A DNA stretch of 64,000 nucleotides from positions 258,473,042 through 258,537,041 of the forward strand of contig NC_084795.1 in NCBI RefSeq assembly GCF_963169125.1. The letters are read 5' to 3'. Below, piece by piece: positions 10,175 through 22,033 of the stretch. A program made the position numbers and the translations under genes. Within the stretch, counting starts at the first letter, position 1; each line of letters begins with the position of its first letter. Below the pieces are notes generated by a model that searched no databases, was not told the DNA's origin, and saw only the letters and a program-made list of their open reading frames with translations. This DNA is from Humulus lupulus (Eukaryota; Streptophyta; Magnoliopsida; Rosales; Cannabaceae).

Positions 10175-11425
10175 ACGGTGGAGGTTGGAATGATTGACAT
10201 AAAACTGACCTAAATGACTCCTATAGTGGAATACCTCACGACCGAAAGGCTACCTGATGATAGGAAGGACACGAGAAAGTTGTTGTATCAAGCTCCACAG
10301 TATGTTATTGTTGAGGGGATCCTATATCAACAAGGGCATTTGTTGCCCCTCCTGAAATGTATTCTGCCCGAGGAAGCACATACTATTTTATAAGAAATAC
10401 ACGAAGGCTTTTGCAGAGACCATGCTGGGGGGCAAAACCTAGCCCTAAAGGTACTGTGAGAGGGCTATTTTTGGCCCACTTTAACAAAGGACTCGATCTC
10501 GTATGTGCAAAAGTGTGACAAATTCCAACGCTTCACCATAGTTGCCCGAGTTGCTCCAGTTAAGCTAACCATGATCTCATCCCCTTTGCCATTTGTAGCG
10601 TGGGGAATTGATTTAATCGGTTCCCTGCTCACGGGATAAGGAAGAGTTCCTTATTTCACGAAGTGGGTAGAGGCTGAACCTTTGGCAACCATCACCTCAA
10701 AGAGAGTCTTGGATTTTTTTATAAAGAATATCATATATCGATTCAGACTCCCTAAAAAGATCGTGTCAGACAACCGAACTCAGTTCGATAGTGATCTCTT
10801 CACAGACTTTTGTGAAAAATATGGCATAACCAAGAGTTTCGTGTCGATAGCATACCCACAAGAAAATTGCAGGTCAAAGCTATAAATAAGACCCTAAAGG
10901 GAAGATTAAGGGAAAGACTAGATGAATCCAAGGGATTATGGCCCGAGCAGCTTCCATAAGTACTCTGGACCTACCATACCTCACATAGGACCTCCACGGG
11001 ACATACCCCTTTTTCCCTAACCTTTGGAAGCGAGGCTATGCTCCCAATTGAGGCAATGGTAACAACCCACAAAAAAAAATACATTTGACCAAGATCATAA
11101 CCAGGAGCTACTTAGTGTGTCCCTTGATTTGATCGAAGAAAAATGAGAGGCATTACAATTATAGCTCGCCCATTATCAGCAGAAGATCACTCAATTTTTC
11201 AATTCAAACGTTAAGGGAGGCAGACTCGGATTAGGTGATCTGGTTCTCCAAAGAGTCTTTTTTGGAAATAAAGATCCCAAAGACAGTGTGTTAAGGCCGA
11301 ATTGGGAAGGACCGTATCAGATCGTAGAAGTCCTACGTGAAGGAACTTTCAAGCTAGCCCGGCTAGGTGGGGAAGTAGTCCCACGAACCTGGAATGCCCT
11401 ACACTTAAAAAATTATTATCAATAG
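10175..11425 (+). pseudogene. Integrase, element A
   Basis: Fragments read in order: the His/Cys finger (EIHEGFCRDHAGG and YVQKCDKF), the core with WGIDLIG, YFTKWVEAEPL and IVSDNRTQFDSDLF, then PQENCRSKL, a stop, and a C-terminal tail with LAHYQQKITQFFN, VLQRVF, LRPNWEGPYQI and WNALHLKNYYQ before the terminal stop near 11423. Multiple stops occur between 10200 and 11100. Only the 10682-10885 segment is an open frame of any length. Confidence 0.75.
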
Positions 11426-12150
11426 TTTTGTTGTCTTTAATGTTTTCACAATTACCATTTATGTAAGGCTTATTTATAAAATCCCTTTCAATTTAATAAT
11501 AGTTGGATTATTAAATAACCAATTTTATCGTAGTTGTTATCACGAGCTCGCGTTGTAAAAGCAACCAAGAACGTTTATACGTTCTGGTTGCTTGGGGGGC
11601 ACATTATTGAAGAAAATGCCTAAGAGAGTTCAACTTATTCGGATAAGGATTAAAAACTTAGAGTTTGGAGAAATTGATTATTCAATGACTTTTTAAAGCT
11701 CAAATCTTTAATAAGCCTAACGTGAACTAAGTTTGAGAAATCACCAAAACCCTAGATATAATCAGGTTTGAGGTCTGATTCCTACAGGTATAATGCTATT
11801 AAGCTTATATAAAAAAAACCCTTGGCATAACCAAGTCCGAGGCCTGATTCTTAAAAGGTATTGCATAAATAAGCGAGAAAAATATTGGATACATCTAAGA
11901 TATTGATAAAATCTATCTCAATCTAAAAGTCAGCCCCTAAGATTTCGAATGTACAAGAATCTAAGGATTCATAAACATGAGAAAATAATAGACTAAAGGG
12001 AACACAAATAGATCATAAGTTAGATATATATTATCATCTCGAGGAGGAAAAACCTCGACCTAAGCCCGGAGGCAATTATATTGGTCCCAAGGGAATGTGA
12101 CAAAAGCTTTTTTTTTTTAATAATAAAAAGGGTGAAAAATAAAAATCACT
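11426..12150 (+). other. Non-coding spacer between pol and antisense ORF, element A
   Basis: AT-rich, no domain. It includes a short inverted repeat, CAACCAAGAACGT...ACGTTCTGGTTG near 11560-11591, which could act as a hairpin or terminator at the end of the sense transcript, and a GGGGGG run just after it. Element J has a corresponding AT-rich spacer at 18054-18829. Confidence 0.55.
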
Positions 12151-12159
12151 GAGCTCCAT

Positions 12160-14591
12160 CGGCTCGCTCCAGAGAAGTCACCTCCTCGTTGTCCCCCTGT
12201 GGAACCGAATCTTGAACCGAGCAAGATATGGATCCCACAGCTCGGGATGCATGAAAGAGAAGTTTCCATCCTAGTTGAAGGCCTAGCAACGGTAAAGCAT
12301 CTCCTCCATTTGAGTCGATGACTTTACATCTTCCTCCTTGGCCTTAGCTTCGACCTTGATCAGCTTCTTCTTGAGTTCTTCATTTTCGGTCTGAAGCTGA
12401 TCCACACGACAGCTCGCCTCCACAACCTGATCCTGGGAGGCGGACAGGGCAGCTTTTGCAGATCGCTTGTCCTCCTGGGAAGAAACTAGGGTGGGTTTAG
12501 CGGCTTGTTCTCTCTCTTGAGTGGCTCCTAGGGCAGCTCGAAGCTCCTCATCCCTGGCTCTAACTTGCATTATTCCTCGAAATTGGGCTAGGACAAACTA
12601 CAGAAGAATGAAGCAAGTCAAGAATAGTTTATAAAACAAAAGCTAAAGAAAACAAAAAGGATAAGAGAGTAAGAAGGACTCACAGTGAGGTTCATCCCCA
12701 TGGAAAATTCGAGGACGTCTTCGGGGCTGCGCTCCTCTATAGCCCTTAAATCTCTGGTGTTGGCTCTGTAGGCATGGCCGACCACGTGGCTTGTTGTCTC
12801 GTACACAATACCCCGAAAAGCCTCGGGGATCTTGTCTAGGTCGTGTGGCTTGACTGGGATCTGAACAATGGGAGCCTCGCCTTGGATCACTTAAGGATTT
12901 GAAGGATGTACGTGTTGAGGTGGAGGAGGAGGAGGAGGAGCTTGTTGAACAATAAATGTTGTTATCGGAGCTGGGGGATGTTCCTTTTGTGGTTGCTCCT
13001 GGGTGGATCTGGCACCCTTGTCTTTAGTTGGAGACTTGGTGGTACCCCCCACCTTCGGAGTTGTTTTCTTTGTCACCCGCCAGCCTTAAAAGCACCCCTC
13101 AAATATGGGGCTCCTGGCAGCTCCATCTCTTCTCCTGAAAAATAGCAAACAAAGCATTCAGTTTAAAGAAGTAATTATGACCTCTTGGGTCCTAGGGGGT
13201 TCAGGTCCTTCCTCATCTATGTACTACCTAAACCCAGAGGCATATACACCCTGACACAGGGAAGGCCAAGTCCTACAGTTTTTCCCATACTCCTAAAAAA
13301 TGGTGGACCTAAAATTGAGAGTGTTGTCAACTATGATGGTACCTTTGGGGTAGTTGTGGTCATAGCGTACCACCAAATGGTCCACACACTAGAGGAGGGT
13401 TGTGTTTAGGTCTAGGTCAGTGGGGTGATGACTAACGAGCTAGTTAGGGTTGAATTGAATTAGCCTATAACTGGCAACAACCCAATCTAACTCTCAGTAA
13501 GGGTATGGGTTACCTTGGCCGGAGGGGTCGGCTGCTACCTCGGATGCAGCTTGCTCTGGATTGGGCTCTTGATTATCTTTATTAGCTTGCCTTTTACGCA
13601 CTGGTGGTGCCACATCTTCTTCTTCCTTGACGTCCTCATTGGCTGACAAGGCCTCTTGAGGAGGAGGGAGCTTGGGGATAGCAAGAAGAGGAGCTCGGGT
13701 CCTCAGAGCTAGCGTCTGGCCCTTACTGATCTGTTTGCAGGCCACCATGGTGGCATCATTCATAATCTTTCGACAGTTTTTCTCCCTTAGAGAAAGGCTA
13801 TGCAAGGTATCATATTGACCCCCAAGGGTCATAGAACGCTCTGTCCACATGAATATAGCTGCACAAAGAACGAACCCAGTCAGAATCCTTAAACAAAAAA
13901 AATATATAGTGCACAAGTGATAAAAATTTCACGTGCTGGATTCATAAAGATAGAAGACTTGTATCGATGGTCGCAGTTCTTGAATCCATTTGACATAAAG
14001 AAAAAATATTTATAGTCATTTGGGTGGCTGGGGAGGTCGATGACTGAGGTGGAGTTGGGGAAATGAGTGAGGTAGTAAAAACCATCACCTTGCTCCTTCT
14101 AGTCGGGACTGACCTTAAGGCAAAAAAAGTACATGATGTCTGCCAAAGTGGAGACCTCACACTCGTGCCTCAGAAACAAATACTTTAACCCCGGCAAAAG
14201 CTTGTATAAGTTTGGGGGGAGCTGGAATCGAGCTAGTTTGACGTAGTTCAAAAAGTTTATGAAATACTAGTCCATTGGGAGGAAGGCACTGCCCTTCAGG
14301 TGCTCATCACTCCAAGTCTCGTAGTCGTCTTGTAAAGGGGCGCAGCTCCGCTCTCCCTCCCTCCAGCGAAGGTTTGGCAATAAGACCATCAGCTCCCATC
14401 TCAATCCTATTACTCAATAGGATCTTGTTAACTTTTTCCTTAGTCGTGATCCGGGAGACTATATGTTCGGCCTCGAAGTATGCGTTGGGGTCGACCACAA
14501 TTTCCCTCTCCAGCACAGGGCCAAAATGGGGGATGGGAGAGTCAAGGGTGACCTTCTTGCACTTATCATTGCTCTGGGCAGAGGAGCTCAC
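12160..14591 (-). pseudogene. Antisense ORF of Tat element A (Transposase_28-like, coiled-coil C-terminus)
   Basis: On the minus strand, reading from about 14591 leftward, broken frames give an N-terminal part (14307-14591), a middle part with a PPNLYKLLPGL-like word and the FYYLTHFPNS word (about 13942-14230), a charged segment with Glu/Lys/Pro runs (13494-13916), a Pro- and Thr-rich linker (12891-13076), and a Glu/Lys/Ala-rich coiled coil (12283-12570, heptad-like leucines). The middle resembles the Transposase_28 family. Such antisense ORFs lie between pol and the 3' LTR in Tat-lineage elements; the function is unknown. Stops and frame changes separate all pieces, although some gaps may be introns. 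Confidence 0.6.
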
Positions 14592-15602
14592 GATGTTCTT
14601 CTTTCCGGGTGCAATAATTTAGATCGCCTGATGACAAAGCGGCCTATTAGTGGTGACCTAAGATGATTTCTAGCTATGATTGTGGAGGTACGGAAATCTG
14701 AGGGTTTAAGCAGTTTACTTTTGACATTTGGAAATTCATATGAGCTAAGTTGTATCCTAGCCTCAGCGCGTGGTCCTAGGCCACGCGCTTCGATTTCTTA
14801 AAATTCCAAATACTTCAGGATTTGGGTGTCAGATCCTTCAGACCCACTACTTTTCTTTTGAAAGCGGCTTAATGCAAAACTGCCTAAGAAATCATATCCT
14901 TTAAGCTACCCAGGATCAATCCTAAAACCCATTCGGCTTCTACACCCCAAATAGGTATTCAAACCAATTTACCATTAGAATTTTCTTTGAAAAACCCAGG
15001 AAATTTGCCCAGTTTTATGAAAACCTCGTTTCTAAATAAGGCTAATATTTTTCATATAGCCTAAATCAAATCCTATCACTTATTCACAGTAGAAAAAAAA
15101 AACTCACTAGAAAGCACAGAGTTGAAAATTTTCAAACTAGATGAGGAAATACTTATAATTGATATGATCGATTCTGAGAAAATGTCGATACATCCAAAAG
15201 AAACTCCATGAAAGCTTTTGAGTATCTGAAAGGCAACGGAGGGTTTTTGAGAGAAGTTGGAAAAGAAAAAGGAAAACTTTGTTTTTGAAAAGGAAATTTT
15301 TTTAATGCAAAGGTGGTAAGGGTTTTGGTCTAATCACCCTATTTATATGTAAACTACGGAAATTAATTCAAGCCATCCAATTGAGTTAGCTCGAGATCCA
15401 AGGGCCAAGATTAAATGAACCATACAGCGGCAAAAAGTTAACAAGACATTTATCACAGTCCTCGAAACCCAAACGGATGTCATTTGCAAGCAGCGTCGTG
15501 TCCAGTACTCGAGTAGTGGACAGGCATGATTTTACATGGCGGAAGAATAAAAGCCCCTATTGTGCATGTTAGAAAATGACGACATCAAGCACGAGTAGGA
15601 AC
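14592..15602 (+). other. Non-coding 3' internal region, element A
   Basis: About 1 kb without a coding frame between the antisense ORF start and the polypurine tract. It presumably contains the promoter and leader of the antisense transcript. A reverse TATA-like stretch (CTATTTATATG) lies near 15349, suitably placed upstream of the antisense ORF, which is an inference. Confidence 0.5.
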
Positions 15603-15614
15603 TTGGGGGGGAAA
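15603..15614 (+). other. Polypurine tract of element A
   Basis: TTGGGGGGGAAA immediately precedes the 3' LTR start TGTTGTACCC. This is the expected plus-strand primer position. Confidence 0.85.
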
Positions 15615-16373
15615 TGTTGTACCCTAAAATTAGCACGAGTTCAATTACTCAACTCGAGTACAGCTGGCAGATAAATATGTGGAAAAATAGCCAAGTAGAA
15701 CATCTAGTTAACAATGATGTGAGTAGCTTGAGACTCAATCTAGTTCGTACATGGTATACAGGTTATTATCAAGCTGCCTCTCAAGATAACAATTGAGCTA
15801 GAGGTTTATAATGGGTAGATTAAACTTTGGGCGTTCTGTGCTTACTACAAGCTAGGGTTCATATAGTCTTTGAATACGAGCTCAGGTGAGATATTCAGCC
15901 CGTGGAAACCTGGACAGAACGCATACTAAAGGATCCCAAGATATTCGGAGGCTCCTTATACATTCATTAATGCCTAGGCTATATTGAATATCTATCGTTT
16001 ATTATCTGATATAGCAGAAGTATATTCTAATCTGTTACCAATCATATCCCAATGTAAATGGGAATAATCTGTATTAAATTTATACATTATTTATTCACGT
16101 GGTTACCCAAACTTGTCTTGGAAATTCCTCTATAAATATCAGGAAAAAAGGACAGGGAATTGGACGACCATTTTTGTATTACTAAAACTCTACAAAAATT
16201 AAGAGAGAAAACCAATAACATTGTCTCGTGAACTAGGTGGATTTTAACCCCTGAACCACATAAAATTTGTGTGTGTTCGAGAGAGCTTTAATTATTTCAT
16301 TACAGTTTATAATTTAGCACTAATCTACCTATTTGATTTCTTAATCTACTGTTGGCTAAAAACCGCATCAACA
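15615..16373 (+). mobile_element. 3' LTR of element A
   Basis: A 759-bp LTR from TGTTGTACCC to GCATCAACA, followed by the TSD CAACC. TATAAATA is at 16131-16138, with a leader beginning in the pyrimidine-rich and AAAACTCTAC region after it. It is the only nearly complete LTR of this element. Confidence 0.85.
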
Positions 16374-16378
16374 CAACC

Positions 16379-18053
16379 CTACCCAAGCTCAGGATGGGGA
16401 TGGCTTCTATTATCTATTGAACCATACAAGGGAGAAGTTGTTGTTTGTGGACATACCTAACCACCCCTTGAACTTGAAGACATTATTCTTCTGGACGAAT
16501 GGGCCCGAGCCATCCAGATTCTATTCATTCTAGAGAACCTATATGTATTCTCTCACAATTTTCCTCTTGAATTTTTTCATTTCATGCTCGAAATGCTCAT
16601 TCAATTTATTTGTGCAACCAACTATAACTATCGAAAGCCTACTAAGGCTATGAAGGACCACTGGTAGGAAATTTTGAAGCTCCCATATTGAAAGCAGTCC
16701 CTTAACTACCTCATCCACAAGGACAAGCTCCACCTTTGTGGTCTCCTTGGTGAAGGCGAGTATACAGACGATGTTGGGACTCGTCTGAATGCAAGATGGG
16801 AAGATGTCCATATCCATTCAACATAACTCCCCTCCATAAATAAACATTTGTGCTCAATCTCTCAAGCCTCTATTCCCTGATTAATCAAACATTCTAGCAT
16901 GGGAACTGAAGCTCAGGACGAGGCATCTCCAAGCTCATCTGATGGAGGTAAAGTTGTGCTTGATATGTCAATGTGGTCTCCTACCCTTTTAAAACAAGAA
17001 CCCAATGACGTAGTTCTTTTTTAAGATCCTCGAGAACAATTTTATGATTTTTTAGGAGCTAGACTTTGAAGTACATAGGGATGATAGTTTGTTAGGTCAA
17101 TTCCAAACTATGTATAGTGTAAACGAGGTTTGGGAAAGGGATAGTTGTCCAGCATGGGACTAATGATTATAGGAATCTATCGAGGATTTCCCCTACTTAT
17201 GAAGATGTAGGAATATCTTGGACTCCGAGTTCCATTTAGAAGTACATTCATATTTTTCACAAACATGATTAAGTACTGATGTTTATCTTCCTTTTTTCAG
17301 GCATGATGGATTCGGACTTTGACAACATTCTGAATCAGCCAACTGCATCTAAGGGATCCAAGCGCCAATAGGTGTCCTCCAAGGGTGCTCCTGCCTCCAA
17401 GGTCGCGAGAAAGGCTGATGATGTCGATGTGTATCCAATGCTCTCTTTGATAAGAGTTGAGAATTGTTCTCTTTGGTATGTTGTCTAAATATTGGTTAAC
17501 TTTGAACTTCTTGTTTTCATTTGTTTAACACCTATTGTTCTTGATTACAGGCCTTCCTAGCCTTTGTTCAGCATAACCACATCTTGGAAAACTAGGTTTC
17601 CATGAGCAAAATGCACCTTCAAACAGCTAAGGATGCTCAAACACGAGCCGAAGACTCTCTTAAAGAGGTTCATGATAAGCTTAATGAGGTGCAACAGGAG
17701 CTGGAGGCCAAGGATCAGGAGCTTAAGAGAGTTTAGGAGCTAAACACCAAACTCAAGGAGGACAAGAAGACTACCTTCGAGTTCATCGAGAGCGAGAAGG
17801 CTCTTTTTCTTGAGGAATTCAAGGCCATGAATCCCAAACTCAATACCAGTTTCCTGACTAGCAAGGAGGATGAGTATGTCAACAAGTGGCAGGCTCGGCT
17901 GGAGGAGGAGGAGGCCAAGCTCGCAACTCAATAGGCTGCAAAGGCCAAGGAACAAGTTGGATAAGTGGATGCAGGAGCCACCAATCCTTGAAGATTCAAA
18001 CATGGCCTACGACCCATATTATTTTTTGGATAACTGCAATTATCTATTTTGAT
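16379..18053 (+). pseudogene. Antisense ORF of Tat element J, C-terminal part with coiled coil
   Basis: Continuation of the ORF that begins at 6114, after the TSD of element A. It resumes with a GDGFYYLL word, the same as GDGFYYL in the antisense ORF of element A, and continues with PNHPLNLKTLFFW. After degenerate sequence, 17600-17990 encodes a Glu/Lys/Leu-rich coiled coil (EVHDKLNEVQQELEAKDQEL, with stops). Domain order, Transposase_28-like and then coiled coil, mirrors element A. Intron-like GT...CAG stretches occur near 17470-17550, so part of the frame breaking may be splicing rather than decay. Confidence 0.55.
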
Positions 18054-18829
18054 GCCCTTGGGGCTAAGACAATTTATAGCTGGATTTTGAGCTACTTATA
18101 TTATCTTGTGAATGTTTATATAACTTATAGCAGTTTTATGCTATCAATTTTCTATCTCGAAAACCTTTTTGCACATTATCTACTTGTAGCCTTTTGTCTT
18201 AATATTATGCATCATATTTCCGTATTGAAAGATTTTGAGCTTATTACTAAGGGCTTACTTTTATACTTGTTTACTCACACAATGTTCAAGCTTAAGTTCG
18301 AACTTCCATATAATCATACATAGTTCATTCGATCGCTCATTTTTGACCTCATTATATTCAAGGTTGAATACTACTTGTGCCATGTATTTATGCTTTTAAA
18401 CATATTTTTTCGTGTAATCTCGTTAGTCTAGTTATTTCTTGCTTAGTGATAGTAACTTTTCATCATCCTCGAGTATTGTTTCACAATTGCAATGTTGAAA
18501 CTATTTTGCAAAAAAAATCCAACTCTATATCAATTTATGAATATTGTTGGTTAATCTAGAATTCCAACTTTATCTTTGTATCGATTATTGTGTGTTGGTT
18601 AACCCAAACTCGTTATTGAGTTAGGCTCGTGCTTGGTTATTTGTCCATGCACTTTATTTTTATGCTCGAGTTTGGTTAGCGATCCATGCACTTAATTTTA
18701 TTTTTTATTTTTGCTATATTTTTTTGAGCTTATGGAATGATTCTATACCACTTATGCCCCCTTATATTCCTATGATTGAGAAATCTTAGGTTATTGAACA
18801 TTGAGTGTTTGCAAAAAATTATAATAAAA
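18054..18829 (-). other. AT-rich spacer of element J, truncated
   Basis: No gene. It corresponds to the spacer between antisense ORF and integrase in element A. J's pol and gag should follow to the right on the minus strand but are absent; a different LTR starts near 18830, so J is truncated or was rearranged here. Confidence 0.45.
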
Positions 18830-19988
18830 AAAATATTGGTGACTGCCTTTTTCTCTATCAACTTAATAAACATCAAAGTTTTACGTGGATCGAGTTATAA
18901 AACAACCCTAGTCCACGAGTGTTTAGTATTAGGGTTCTTGAAGCTTGAGATGCAAGCCTTAATGGAGGTTTTCTCAGGCACCGTCTATATTGCTCTGAGT
19001 ACAAAAGTTGTCAACCTTTTTACAAGGGTATCCAAGCCCTATTTATAGGGGTTGAAGGTCATTAATATCATTAATTACAAATACTCCCCAATTATTTGTG
19101 GAGTTAATTTCTATTTAACCCCTCTGCAAGTTCTGATAAAGACTGTGGGCCCATGCGTATTGTGGGGGGGCCGATCCGTAGGTTGTAGCCCATGAACTTT
19201 ACAGTAGACATGCCCTTGACACCGTCAGGATGCGGCTGCACATTTTCCTGTGTCAGGCGACGTTGTGGGAAATAAAAATTGTTGAGAGTACGAACTTTGC
19301 CCCACTACTCGAGGCACCCAAAAATTTTCAGACAATCTTGTGGTGGCCCAAGGCTACAGTAAATGACACCTAGCGCTCCCTCCAGGCCTAAGGACAAAGC
19401 TCCCAGACTTGGAGGGCTATCAGATCAAGAAGATAGGAGGACCTCTAGAGCGGTCCTCATAATGTGGACTCACTTGGAGACATCCATGCCTGAGGACACT
19501 TGGCCCGCATGGAGGATACTACACTTAGAGGAGACTTTGGAATGCTCTACAGAACTTTATTGTCCCCCGAGGAGCCCCCATAACCCTTTACCATGCTAAC
19601 CATGTAGGGGAGGGAGTTGGTCCCGATCACACCTTGGTTTCCCCTTCACTTCTTGAGTGCGAACAGGTCTCGGAGCGTCAATGGATGAGGAGGAGTTCTA
19701 GGATTATCAAGACTTGATAGACGTTTTCCTTCGTCACCTGAAAAGGAAGCTTCCCCCCTGAGGTCTCGTGCCTCTTGATTAGGTGATGTCCATCCATGCC
19801 GGGTTGTTTTTCCAATACGAGAGCAACACCACGCAAGATATGGGTCGACTAATCTGTGTGTTTTCCCAATCCATTCTTCGCCCAGGGGAGCCTCAGAGCA
19901 ATCGCACTCTCGAGGATATTGTGCACACTTGCATGCATTTTATTTTATGTTTTATTAATCCATCTTTCCTTCCCCCTGAGTACTAACA
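18830..19988 (-). mobile_element. Reverse Tat-like LTR fragment (K)
   Basis: On the minus strand there is a TATAAATA box at 19040-19047, then a leader with GAGCAATATA, CCTCCATTAAGG and TGCATCTCAAGC, similar in order to the LTR at the left edge, and then an end rich in Tat-LTR words (CTCGTGGACTAGG, GATCCACGTAAAAC). The U3 part extends right, perhaps to TGTTAGTACT ending at 19988. Both borders are approximate and no TSD was found. Confidence 0.45.
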
Positions 19989-21480
19989 GCATGGGCATGT
20001 CCGACTTCATCTGGGCAAAGCACCAGAGGGTATCAGGGTCCTCTTAAATTAAGGTCCCTAGCACAAGAGTTGAGCCTCCACTCCTAGTGGTTGATCCTTC
20101 AGCCCCGGCGACCCATCAGGATCCGGGCCATAATCTGTTTAAGTCAGCCTATGAGAAGATTGGGTTGGTTGTTGGAGACTTGTCCCTGTGCACCTCCACT
20201 CTTTACGAGTTCTCAGTGGAAGGTCTTATTCCAATGGGGCAAATTAAACTGATAGAGACACTTGAGGAAAAGCCTCGCCAGGCCTTTGAATATTGTAATT
20301 TTGTGGTCATGGACTGCACTTCCGCGTACAACACCATCTTGGGGCATCTAACCCTGGTGGAGTTTGGATCGATCACCTCCATACGTCACTTGTGCATAAA
20401 ATTCCCTACTGAGGGGAGAATATGCATAGTTTGCGGAGACCAAAAGGAGGCCAAGCAGTGCTACAATGTGTCCCACAAGCATCAATTTATGGTAGTTGAG
20501 GTAGTTGCCCCCGAACAGCCTCCTCCCAAGGGGATGGGGGTTCAGGATGTTCAAGAGAAAATGGACTCTAATGAGTTCAATCCCAGAGACCAAGAAGAGT
20601 GGGCTTTCAATCCCATAGAAAAGAAGGAGGAGGTGATCCTTGACGCCTCCATCCTGAATAGAAAGATAAAAGTCAAAAAGGATCTTAAGGCAGATGTCCA
20701 TGAAGCCTTGTTGGGCTTTCTCAAGGACAATCTTGATGTCTTTCCCTGTTCTCACTCCGACATGATAGGCATTGATCCGAACATCATATACCATGCCTTG
20801 AACATCGATCCTAACATTGCTACGATACAACAAAACTGGAGGATGATAGACCTGACCCGAGCACTAGCCTTGAAGGCGAAGGTGGATAAGCTCCTTGCAA
20901 ACGGATTCATTCGAAAGGATCAGTGCCTGAGGTGGTTGTCTAACCCGGTCCTGGTGCCCAAACCAAATGGCACGTGGAGGACCTGTATAGACTTCTCTGA
21001 CCTCAACAAATCTTTCCCAAAGGACTACTTTGCTTTACCCATAATTGATCAAATGGTCGACGCTACCTCTGAGTACGAGCTCTTGTCCTTTATGGATGCG
21101 TACTCAGGGTAAAACCATATTTCCATGCATATTATGAATCAAGAGCATACCAGCTACTGACATAGGAGTGTATTGCTACAAGGTGATGCTCTTCGGGCTC
21201 AAGAATATTGGTGCCACCTATCAAAGATTGGTAAACCAGATGTCAAGAACCAACTGGGTTAGAACATAGAAGTTTATGTAGAAGAAATGTTGGTAAAATC
21301 CAGAACACTTTCCTCGACCATGTGAGAGATCTGGTGGAAGTGTTCTCCATCCTCTGCAAAATTTGAAATGAAGTTGAATCCCTAGAAGTACACTTTTGGA
21401 GTTGCCTCTGGGAAGTTCTTGAGAAGATCAAGGCCTTGGCCGAAATTCCATCCCCCAAAGGCATAAAGATGTACAAAGCC
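19989..21480 (+). pseudogene. Protease and reverse transcriptase, Tat element D
   Basis: The 20087-21112 frame carries protease (SAYEKIGL, CNFVVMDCTSAYNTILGHL, KFPTEGRICIVCGD), an acidic linker, and RT up to FMDAYSG followed by a TAA. Where a D-x-G-S catalytic box is expected the protein reads VVDPSAP, so it is probably inactive. RT continues in changed frames through IEVYVEEMLVKS near 21270-21300: the YVDD box is YVEE. Thumb words follow to 21480. Gag is not present upstream; the left limit of D is uncertain. D is interrupted downstream by element B. Confidence 0.78.
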
Positions 21481-22033
21481 TCACTGGAAGGATAGCAGTG
21501 CTTATTTGCTTTGTCTCCAAGGCAACTAATAAGTGCATTTTGTTCTTCAACGTCCTCCGAGGAGGTCAAAGAGTTGAGTGGACAGAGGAGTGCGAGCATG
21601 CATTCCAGCAGTTGAAGGCACATATGGCTAACCCGCCAATCATGTCAAAGCCTGTAGATGGAGAACCCCTGTTTCTCAACATGGCTATCTTGAAGGATGC
21701 CATCAATGCTGCCTTAGTTCATGAAAAGGTTGTGTTCAACACCCTGTCCATTATGTGAGCAAGAAACTCCTCGGGGCAGAGTCTAGCTACTTGCTTATGG
21801 AAAAGCTAACTTTTTTCCTAATGGTACCTTCTCGGAAGCTAAGGCCCTACTTCAAGGCACATCCCATCAAGGTCCTCACCAACCAACCCTTGCAGGAAGT
21901 CCTCCAGAAGTCAGAGTGCTCAGGGAGACTCCTCAAGTGGGCTGTCAAACTAAGTTAGTTTGACACTATTTATCATCTGAGGACTACTATCAAGGGACAA
22001 GCACTGGCAGATTTAACAACCAAGTGTACAGGT
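21481..22033 (+). pseudogene. Native RNase H domain, Tat element D
   Basis: Frames 21498-21758 and 21755-21958 overlap with a frame change and read WTEECEHAFQQLKAH, PLFLNMA, HYVSKKLLGAES-like sequence, SRKLRPYFKAHPI, VLTNQPLQEVLQ and SGRLLKWAVKLS. This is the ordinary, catalytically relaxed gypsy RNase H of Tat elements. Several frame shifts are present. Confidence 0.7.

Larger units (their letters stand above)
6840..16373 (+). mobile_element. Tat-type Ty3/gypsy retrotransposon A (complete insertion, degenerate)
   Basis: A 9534-bp forward insertion flanked by CAACC at 6835-6839 and 16374-16378. The order is LTR stub, gag remnant, protease, reverse transcriptase, RNase H, archaeal-like RNase H, integrase, antisense ORF, polypurine tract, 3' LTR. 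The second RNase H and antisense ORF place it in the Tat/Retand-like lineage. Nearly all of the 5' LTR, the primer site and the gag core are deleted, and pol is full of stops, so it is non-autonomous. It sits inside the antisense ORF of element J, whose reading resumes beyond it. Confidence 0.88.

Noticed and set aside
16539..16817. 92-codon minus-strand frame
   Set aside because: Opposite the J antisense ORF, whose forward frames give family words; no own domain.
17470..17560. Possible host gene exon-intron structure near the coiled-coil region
   Set aside because: The coding words and coiled coil match the Tat antisense ORF of element A, so it is part of a transposable element.
20348..20833. 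161-codon minus-strand frame opposite protease/RT of D
   Set aside because: Shadow of the forward Tat frame with protease and RT motifs.
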